A program made the position numbers and the translations under genes. From NCBI GenBank assembly GCA_001898625.1, contig MKUP01000010.1, positions 186,001-250,000 of the forward strand: a stretch of DNA of 64,000 nt. The letters run 5' to 3'. The DNA is from Burkholderiales bacterium 67-32 (GTDB taxonomy: Bacteria > Pseudomonadota > Gammaproteobacteria > Burkholderiales > Burkholderiaceae_B). Of this stretch, positions 57,655-64,000 are shown piece by piece; positions within the stretch are counted from its first letter, which is position 1; every line of letters begins with the position of its first letter. The notes under the pieces were generated by a model. That model was not told the origin of the DNA, did not search any database, and saw only the letters and a program-made list of their open reading frames with translations.

Positions 57655-59631
57655 CTACGCGGCTTGCTTCAGCGACTCGTAGTGGGCGTTCTCGATGCGC
57701 GTCACCTCGTCGGCCTTGACGTAGTAGTCCACGTCGCGGTCGTAGGCGCGGGCGATGAAGGCGCCGATCATGCTGGCCAAGCCCAGGCCCGCAAGCCACC
57801 AGATGTGCCAGACCAGGGCGAAGCCGAGCACGGTGCCCGCCACGCCGATGTAGACGCCGGCGCCGGTGTTGCGCGGCATGTGGATGTCTTCGTAGCGGGC
57901 GGGGCGCTGGTAGGCGACGCCGGTTTCCTTGTCATGCCAGAACTGATCGAGGTGGGACACTTGGGGCACCTTTGCGAAGTTGTAGAACGGCGGAGGAGAG
58001 GGAATGGACCATTCCAACGTACGGCCACCCCAGGGGTCGCCGTCGAAGTCGACATTCTTCTTGCGGTCGCGGATGCTGACGAAGATCTGCAGCAGCAGGA
58101 AGAAGATGCCCAGCGCGATGATGACCGCACCTACCCAGGCGACGATCAGATACGGCTGCCAGGCCGGGTTGTCGTAGTGGTTCAGGCGGCGCGTCATGCC
58201 CATGAAGCCGAGGATGTACAGCGGCATGAAGGCCATGAAGAAGCCGATGAACCAGCACCAGAACGAATACTTGCCCAGGCGCTCGTTCAGCTTGAAGCCG
58301 AAGGCCTTGGGGAACCAGTACACCATGGCGGCGATACACCCGAACACGACACCGCCGATGATGGTGTTGTGGAAGTGGGCGATCAGGAACAGGCTGTTGT
58401 GCAGCACGAACGAGACCCCGGGGATCGCCATCAGCACGCCGGTCATGCCGCCGATCACGAAGGTGATCATGAAGCCCAGCGTCCACAGGACGGGGGTGGT
58501 GATCTCGACGCGGCCGCGGTACATCGTGAACAGCCAGTTGAAGATCTTCACGCCCGTGGGCACCGAGATGATCATCGTCGCGATGCCGAAGAAGGCATTG
58601 ACGTTGGCCCCCGAACCCATGGTGAAGAAGTGGTGCAGCCAGACCAGGAACGACAGCACACCGATGGCGGCCGTGGCGTAGACCATGGACTTGTAGCCAA
58701 ACAGCGGCTTGCGCGAGAAGGTGGCGATGATTTCCGAGAACGCGCCGAAGCAGGGCAGGATCAGGATGTAGACCTCGGGGTGGCCCCAGATCCAGATCAG
58801 GTTCACGTACATCATCACGTTGCCGCCGAGCTCGTTCGTGAAGAAGTGCATGCCCAGGTAGCGGTCGGCGGTCAACAGCGCCAGCGTGGCCGTCAGCACC
58901 GGGAAGGCGGCGACGATCAGGATGTTGGTGACCAGCGCGGTCCAGGTGAATACCGGCATCTTCATCATCGTCATGCCGGGCGCGCGCATGCGCAGGATGG
59001 TGACGATGAAGTTGATGCCGCTGAGCGTGGTTCCCAGTCCTGACAACTGCAAGGCCCAGATGTAGTAGTCCACCCCTACGCTCGGGCTGTAGTCCAGTCC
59101 CGACAGAGGCGGGTAGGCCAGCCAGCCGGTGGCGGCGAACTCGCCCACGAACAGCGAAATCATGATCAGCACGATGCCGCCGCCGAACAGCCAGAAGCTG
59201 AGCGAGTTCAGGAACGGGTAGGCCACGTCGCGGGCGCCGATCTGCAGCGGTACGACGATGTTCATCAGGCCCGTGATGAAAGGCATGGCCATGAAGAAGA
59301 TCATGATCACGCCGTGGGCGGTGAAAATCTGGTCGTAGTGGTGCGGCGGCAGGTAGCCGGCTGAGTCGCTCGAGGCGATGGCCAACTGCGTGCGCATCAT
59401 GATGGCATCGGCGAATCCGCGCAGCAGCATGATCAGCGCCACGATGATGTACATGATGCCGATGCGCTTGTGGTCTACCGTGGTCAGCCATTCCTTCCAC
59501 AGATAGGTCCACTTGCCGTAATAGGTGACGACGCCAAGCATGGCGGCACCCAGAATGACGACCGCTGCCAGCGTGACCATGACGATGGGTTCATGGTACG
59601 GGATGGCATCCAGGGTCAGTTTCCCGAACAT
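57655..59631 (-). CDS. cyoB: Cytochrome o ubiquinol oxidase subunit I
   Basis: [18 protein letters not shown]...; [51 protein letters not shown]. Confidence 0.96.
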   Translation of the reverse strand: MFGKLTLDAIPYHEPIVMVTLAAVVILGAAMLGVVTYYGKWTYLWKEWLTTVDHKRIGIMYIIVALIMLLRGFADAIMMRTQLAIASSDSAGYLPPHHYDQIFTAHGVIMIFFMAMPFITGLMNIVVPLQIGARDVAYPFLNSLSFWLFGGGIVLIMISLFVGEFAATGWLAYPPLSGLDYSPSVGVDYYIWALQLSGLGTTLSGINFIVTILRMRAPGMTMMKMPVFTWTALVTNILIVAAFPVLTATLALLTADRYLGMHFFTNELGGNVMMYVNLIWIWGHPEVYILILPCFGAFSEIIATFSRKPLFGYKSMVYATAAIGVLSFLVWLHHFFTMGSGANVNAFFGIATMIISVPTGVKIFNWLFTMYRGRVEITTPVLWTLGFMITFVIGGMTGVLMAIPGVSFVLHNSLFLIAHFHNTIIGGVVFGCIAAMVYWFPKAFGFKLNERLGKYSFWCWFIGFFMAFMPLYILGFMGMTRRLNHYDNPAWQPYLIVAWVGAVIIALGIFFLLLQIFVSIRDRKKNVDFDGDPWGGRTLEWSIPSPPPFYNFAKVPQVSHLDQFWHDKETGVAYQRPARYEDIHMPRNTGAGVYIGVAGTVLGFALVWHIWWLAGLGLASMIGAFIARAYDRDVDYYVKADEVTRIENAHYESLKQAA

Positions 59632-59635
59632 CGAT

Positions 59636-60544
59636 TTACTCCGACAAGGCAATCTTGGGGGTGTTGGCAGGCGTGCATATTCCGGTATCCATGCCTGCGG
59701 AGGCCATGTACTGGTAAATGATGCCGTCGAACATGGTGGGTTCGGCGCCCGAGTAATAGGCGACGGGCTCGTGCTCGCTGGGCGAGACCAGGGTCTGGTA
59801 GGCCTCCGGGGTCATCTTGCTGGACGACGCCTGCGCATTGCGGACCCACTGCTCGAAGTCCTCCTGGCTGCTGGCGATGGCCTTGAAACGCATGCCCGAG
59901 AAGCCCGCGCCGCTGTAGTTGGCCGAGATGCCCGCATAGGTACCGGCTTCGCGCGCGATGAGGTGGAGCTTGGTCTCCATGCCCGCCATGGAGTAGATCT
60001 GGCTACCCAGGCGCGGGATGAAGAACGAGTTCATGACCGAGGCGGAGGTGATGCGGAAGTTGACGGGCGTATCGACCGGGAACTGGATCTCGTTGACGGT
60101 GGCGATCTTGTACTCGGGGTAGATGAACAGCCACTTCCAGTCCAGCGATACGACATCGATCTCGATGGGCTTGACCTCGGATTGCAGGGGGCGGTAGGGG
60201 TCCAGCGCGTGCGAGCTCTTCCAGGTCAGCACCGCCAGGATGCCGACGATGATGCAGGGGATGGTCCAGACCACCACTTCGATGGCGGTGGAGTGCGACC
60301 ACTTGGGATCGTATTTAGCCTTCGTGTTGGAGGCGCGGTATTTCCAGGCGAACCACAGGGTCAGGATGATGACCGGCACGACCACCAGCAGCATCAGCCC
60401 GGTTGCCGTCAGCAGCAGGGTTTTTTCCTGGGCGCCGATGTCGCCCTTGGGATCGAGGATGTCCATGTTGCAGCCAGCCAGCAGCAACATCATGGCGCCG
60501 ACACACAATGTGCGTCCCGCGTTCGCGAAGAAGGATTTACTCAC
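59636..60544 (-). CDS. cyoA: Cytochrome o ubiquinol oxidase subunit II
   Basis: Lipobox [67 protein letters not shown]. Confidence 0.95.
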   Translation of the reverse strand: MSKSFFANAGRTLCVGAMMLLLAGCNMDILDPKGDIGAQEKTLLLTATGLMLLVVVPVIILTLWFAWKYRASNTKAKYDPKWSHSTAIEVVVWTIPCIIVGILAVLTWKSSHALDPYRPLQSEVKPIEIDVVSLDWKWLFIYPEYKIATVNEIQFPVDTPVNFRITSASVMNSFFIPRLGSQIYSMAGMETKLHLIAREAGTYAGISANYSGAGFSGMRFKAIASSQEDFEQWVRNAQASSSKMTPEAYQTLVSPSEHEPVAYYSGAEPTMFDGIIYQYMASAGMDTGICTPANTPKIALSE

Positions 60545-60620
60545 GTCCAGCCTTGGTGTGTAGAAACGTTGGCGAAATCCGCCAGTTCCGCATCCTACTG
60601 AACGTGTCTAGTGGGGGCCT

Positions 60621-60635
60621 GCGACAAATAGTCGC
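60621..60635. promoter_or_regulatory. Palindrome GCGAC-N5-GTCGC upstream of cyoA (site 1), RegA/PrrA/RoxR-like
   Basis: GCGACAAATAGTCGC; fits GCGnC-N5-GnCGC. Confidence 0.5.
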
Positions 60636-60740
60636 GCGCGGCGCAGGCCCGGGGAAGCCTCCCGGGACGGCGCGGCCGGTCGCGCCTTGCATCGCACCAT
60701 TTGTGGCGAATTGTGACCGGCAGCCCTAGGGAGTAGCCCT

Positions 60741-60755
60741 GCGACAATATGTCGC
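60741..60755. promoter_or_regulatory. Palindrome GCGAC-N5-GTCGC upstream of cyoA (site 2)
   Basis: GCGACAATATGTCGC, exactly 120 bp from site 1. Confidence 0.5.
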
Positions 60756-60783
60756 ACCGCGGAAAGCGGGGACGGTTCCCAGG

Positions 60784-62223
60784 CTAGGCTTGCAGCGTAC
60801 CCGGGTGCATCCGCCCATCCGGATCCAGCGCGCGCTTGATCCTTGCCGCCAGTTGGCCGGCGCCGTCCTCGAGGGCCGACCGGTAGGGGAAATAGCGCCC
60901 GAGCTGGGCATGAACCGCGTCATGCGCGTCCATCGCCAGGCGCAAGTCGTCCCGGACCCGCCGGACCAGGGCCCGGGCCTCGGCCGCGTCGTGCCGGCCC
61001 GAGAAACGCTCCCTGTGCCTGTCCGACAGATAGTACAGGTGTAGCGGCGTCAGGGCATCGTTCCAGTAGAACATGGGTTCGATGGTGATGTAGGGCCCGG
61101 TGGAGGAAAGCGTCCAGGTGTAGCGGATGCCGTGCGTGTCGAGTTCGGCCGCGTGGTCCGCCAGCAGGCGCTGCAACGCGGCCAGGCAGGAAGGGGCCTG
61201 GCTCAACGGCAGCACGCCATGGACGGGCAGCCAGCGTTCCCCCTCCAGTCCGACGAAGCCGCGGATCGAGAAAGGGCGGGCGTGCAGGCGGCGGGGGACG
61301 TCGGCATCGATTTCGGTAGCCTGCTGGCCGCGGTCGGCGCGCACGGCGGCCAGCACGCAGTCGGCGGCGTCCTCGGTCGCGCCTTCCATCGTGACGTGCA
61401 CGGTCCAGGGCGCGTCGGCGCCGGGTCCGTTGCCGGGGCCGTTGGCCACGACGCGCACGGCCAGGCCCGCCTGGAGCAGGCGGGTCATGAGGCCGAGGCC
61501 GGTCGCGCCGTCGGGGCACGAAAAGGAGGCGAAGCGCAGCGGCCGCACCGGTACCAGCCGCAGGCTGATCTCGGTCTTGATGCCGTAGGCGCCGCAGTCC
61601 CCCAGGAAAACGCCGGTCAGGTCCGGTCCCCAGTAGCGTTGGAAGGCGGATCCATGCCGGCGCGCGCCCGAGCCGGTACGCGCCACGGTGCCGTCGGCTA
61701 GTACCACGGCCAGGCCGATGATGCCGTCCAGGCCGCCGGGCATGCCCTGCGAGGCCGCGCCGCCCACCGTGGTGTGCACCCCCGAGATGGGCATGGGCTG
61801 GGCCGGCTTGAGGCCGTGGGGCGCCAGGGCCTGGGCCAGGGCTTCCCAGGAGGTTCCCGCGCCGACTTGCGCATGGCGGTCGTCGGCATGGATGTCGATC
61901 GTGGCCAGGTTGGTGGTATCGACGATGATCGCCGCGCCGCCGGGCACGCCGCCACCGGAATAGGACAGCCCCGCGCCACGGGCGATGAGCGGGATTCCGT
62001 ACAGGCCGGCGGCACGTGCCAGGCGCGCGGTTTCCTCGGTGGAGCGGGGCTTGACCACGGCCAGGGCCGGCCGCTGCCACGGCCAGTCGATGAGATCGGA
62101 CGAGGCCAGGGCCAGTGCCCGCGTCTCGAGGATGACGTTCTCATGTCCCGCGATGGCCGCGAGCTCCGCCAGGCAATCGCCGGGCAGGGCGGCAACGGCG
62201 TTTCCCCGGGCGGCGGGCGTCAT
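60784..62223 (-). CDS. FAD-binding oxidoreductase (FAD-linked oxidase)
   Basis: IPLIARGAGLSYSGGGVPGGAAIIVDTTNL; GVHTTVGGAASQGMPGGLDGIIGLAVVLADG; RIKRALDPDGRMHPGTLQA. Confidence 0.9.
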   Translation of the reverse strand: MTPAARGNAVAALPGDCLAELAAIAGHENVILETRALALASSDLIDWPWQRPALAVVKPRSTEETARLARAAGLYGIPLIARGAGLSYSGGGVPGGAAIIVDTTNLATIDIHADDRHAQVGAGTSWEALAQALAPHGLKPAQPMPISGVHTTVGGAASQGMPGGLDGIIGLAVVLADGTVARTGSGARRHGSAFQRYWGPDLTGVFLGDCGAYGIKTEISLRLVPVRPLRFASFSCPDGATGLGLMTRLLQAGLAVRVVANGPGNGPGADAPWTVHVTMEGATEDAADCVLAAVRADRGQQATEIDADVPRRLHARPFSIRGFVGLEGERWLPVHGVLPLSQAPSCLAALQRLLADHAAELDTHGIRYTWTLSSTGPYITIEPMFYWNDALTPLHLYYLSDRHRERFSGRHDAAEARALVRRVRDDLRLAMDAHDAVHAQLGRYFPYRSALEDGAGQLAARIKRALDPDGRMHPGTLQA

Positions 62224-62990
62224 GGCCTGGCCGCCTTGCGCGCGGGCTTGGACGCCGCCTTGGTGGCCTTGGCTGCCGTCTTTGCCGGGCGGGCGGCCTT
62301 CGCCTTCGCCGAGGGCGGGGCGTCGGCTTCAGGCGCCGGAGCGGCCAGGGTGGGAATCATGCCGGGCGGGCAGTACAGGGCGCCCATCAGGAAGCGGCTC
62401 ATGCCGGCGGCCACGTCGTTGACGCTCAGGCGGCCGTCGGCGCGGAACCACTTGGTTATCCAGTTGATGGAACCGAGCATGGAGAAGCCCGCCAGCAGGC
62501 TGTCGTCGCAATGGAACTCGCCGGCTTTCATGCCTTCCTCGATGAGCTTGCGCACGCCGCGCTCGAACTCGTCGCGGCGCGCCACGTAGACGTCCCGGTT
62601 CTCGGGCCGCAGGTTTTCCAGGTCGGTCAGCAGCACGCTGCCCAGTCCGTCCTTCAGGATGCCGACGATGTGGGCCGCCAGCAGGTGCTGCAGCCGTTCC
62701 CCCGGCGACCCCTTGGCCTGGCGCGCGCGGCGCAGCGCTTCCAGGCTCGCGTCCATCGCCCGCATGTGGCACTGGTAGAGGATGTCCTGCTTGTCGGTGA
62801 AGTAGTAGTAGAGATTGCCTTTGGTGATGCCCAGTTCGTCGGCGATGTCCTGCATCGTGAGCGTCGACAGGCGGCCGCTGCTCAGCACGCTGGCCACGCT
62901 GTTGAGGATGGCGTCGCGGCGTGTCGCCTTGCCGACGCGCCGTCCGTCCCAGCGCGCGGCCGGCGTCGTATTGGAGGTGTCTTCTGGCAT
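62220..62990 (-). CDS. TetR family regulator with Lys/Ala-rich C-terminal tail
   Basis: RRDAILNSVASVLSSGRLSTLTMQDIADELGITKGNLYYYFTDKQDILYQ; tail PSAKAKAARPAKTAAKATKAASKPARKAARP. 4-bp overlap with FAD oxidase. Confidence 0.92.
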   Translation of the reverse strand: MPEDTSNTTPAARWDGRRVGKATRRDAILNSVASVLSSGRLSTLTMQDIADELGITKGNLYYYFTDKQDILYQCHMRAMDASLEALRRARQAKGSPGERLQHLLAAHIVGILKDGLGSVLLTDLENLRPENRDVYVARRDEFERGVRKLIEEGMKAGEFHCDDSLLAGFSMLGSINWITKWFRADGRLSVNDVAAGMSRFLMGALYCPPGMIPTLAAPAPEADAPPSAKAKAARPAKTAAKATKAASKPARKAARP

Positions 62991-63003
62991 AGGAAATTTT
63001 GTA

Positions 63004-63021
63004 TTTGACTTCTGGTTCAAA
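63004..63021. promoter_or_regulatory. Candidate TetR operator 1
   Basis: TTTGACTTCTGGTTCAAA. Confidence 0.5.
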
Positions 63022-63047
63022 TTGAAGATAGAGTGCCGACGTTGGTT

Positions 63048-63065
63048 TTTGACTTTATGTTCAAA
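63048..63065. promoter_or_regulatory. Candidate TetR operator 2
   Basis: TTTGACTTTATGTTCAAA; 15/18 identical to operator 1. Confidence 0.5.
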
Positions 63066-63111
63066 AACTATATTCCGCATCGCCAGATGCGTCAACTCGG
63101 AGTCTTTGCTC

Positions 63112-63600
63112 ATGCCCGGCAGCGCAGCATTGTCCGGTGGCTCGGCCATGGAACACCAGGCCAGACCACTGTCCGAAGGACTGGCTTTCCACGGCCCGTC
63201 CAAAACCTTGAACGACGCGCACTTCCTGCTGTTCTCCGGTATTACCGGGGACGTGCACCGCAGTCACTACGACGTCGAGTACGCAAAGAATACGCGGTTC
63301 GGCAAGCCATTGGCCCATGGCCTGCTGCTTGCCTCCCTGACCGCGCTCGGCGCCTCGGAGCTGCGCGACCACATCGAGGGTTTCGTGCTGGTCGAGCAGG
63401 GCTGCCGCTATCTGCATCCCGCAACGGTGGGCGATACGGTCCGCTCCTGCTTCGTCATCGAGAAGGTCTGGGAGGAAGGCCACCGCAAGTACTGCAAAGT
63501 GGCCACTCGCCTGGAGAACCAGGACGGCCGGCTTTTGCTGGAAGGATTCCACTGCTATCGCATCATCGTTCCCGGGCAGGAGGAGCAGGGCCATGACTGA
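63112..63600 (+). CDS. MaoC-family dehydratase
   Basis: TLNDAHFLLFSGITGDVHRSHYDVEYAKNTRFGKPLAHGLLLASLTA; hot-dog hydratase motif. Confidence 0.88.
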   Translation: MPGSAALSGGSAMEHQARPLSEGLAFHGPSKTLNDAHFLLFSGITGDVHRSHYDVEYAKNTRFGKPLAHGLLLASLTALGASELRDHIEGFVLVEQGCRYLHPATVGDTVRSCFVIEKVWEEGHRKYCKVATRLENQDGRLLLEGFHCYRIIVPGQEEQGHD

Positions 63601-64000
63601 TCGGATCTCCGTCGCCATCGTCGGCGCCGGCATAGGCGGGCTCGCGGCCGCCGCCCTGCTGCGGCAGGCCGGTATCGCCGTTCACATCTACGAGCAGGCG
63701 CCGCGCTTCGCCCGCGTCGGCGCCGGGATACAGATGGCGCCCAATGCGTGCAAGGTGCTGCGCCGGATCGGCGTGGAAGACCGCCTGCGCGAGCACGCGT
63801 TGATCCCGGAGTCCAGCCTGAACCGCGATTACGACACCGGCGCCGTCACCAATGAATTCCCCATCGCCGGCCACGTCGAGGCTCGCTACGCCGCGCCCTT
63901 CCTGTGCCTGCACCGCGGCGACCTGCACGCCGCGCTGGAGTCGGCGGTTCCCGCCGAGGACATCTCGTTGGGCAGGAAGCTGGAGTCGCTGAGCCAGAAT
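63593..64000 (+). CDS. FAD-dependent aromatic monooxygenase (3' truncated by window edge)
   Basis: ISVAIVGAGIGGLAAAALLRQAGIAVHIYEQAPRFARVGAGIQMAPNACKVLRRIGV. Confidence 0.9.
   Translation, partial: MTDRISVAIVGAGIGGLAAAALLRQAGIAVHIYEQAPRFARVGAGIQMAPNACKVLRRIGVEDRLREHALIPESSLNRDYDTGAVTNEFPIAGHVEARYAAPFLCLHRGDLHAALESAVPAEDISLGRKLESLSQN

Noticed and set aside
57664-59043. 459-aa plus-strand ORF antisense to cyoB
   Set aside because: Shadow of cyoB; biased His/Asp/Gln composition.

Overview
High-GC proteobacterial chromosome segment, probably Bordetella/Achromobacter-like (Alcaligenaceae); this assignment is inferred from gene content and Bug-type receptors, not from a search. I call about 56 protein-coding genes and no tRNA, rRNA, CRISPR or obvious IS element. 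Blocks in order: enoyl-CoA hydratase fragment with two tandem IclR regulators; aldo/keto reductase and MFS; a DNA-alkylation repair neighbourhood (AlkD/HEAT-like, ada, alkB, 2OG-Fe(II) oxygenase); amidohydrolase; large MscS channel; chrA; LysR/AKR; Rrf2 + thioredoxin-reductase-like pair; a putatively Fur/TetR-controlled hypothetical-TetR-MFS operon next to a TonB receptor/PepSY/DUF2946 operon; a DsbA-NhaA fusion; LtrA; LysE; ABC exporter; PanE; K+ channel; a FAD oxidase/ABC importer/TauD operon divergent from a GntR regulator; an orphan 683-aa Rossmann-motif protein; otsBA; a LysR/Bug/sulfatase/ALDH island; a structured leader upstream of a hypothetical gene and mgtA; ArsR + tandem SRPBCC; cyoABCD carrying a duplicated 77-nt hairpin repeat; and a TetR/FAD oxidase/MaoC/monooxygenase locus at the right edge. 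The most interesting signals are the mgtA-operon leader with a hairpin over the Shine-Dalgarno, the orphan protein at 39470-41518, the Ada protein lacking three of four canonical zinc ligands, the N-terminal DsbA-NhaA fusion, and several well-formed operator palindromes. Many long antisense ORFs in the supplied track are GC-driven shadows and were rejected.
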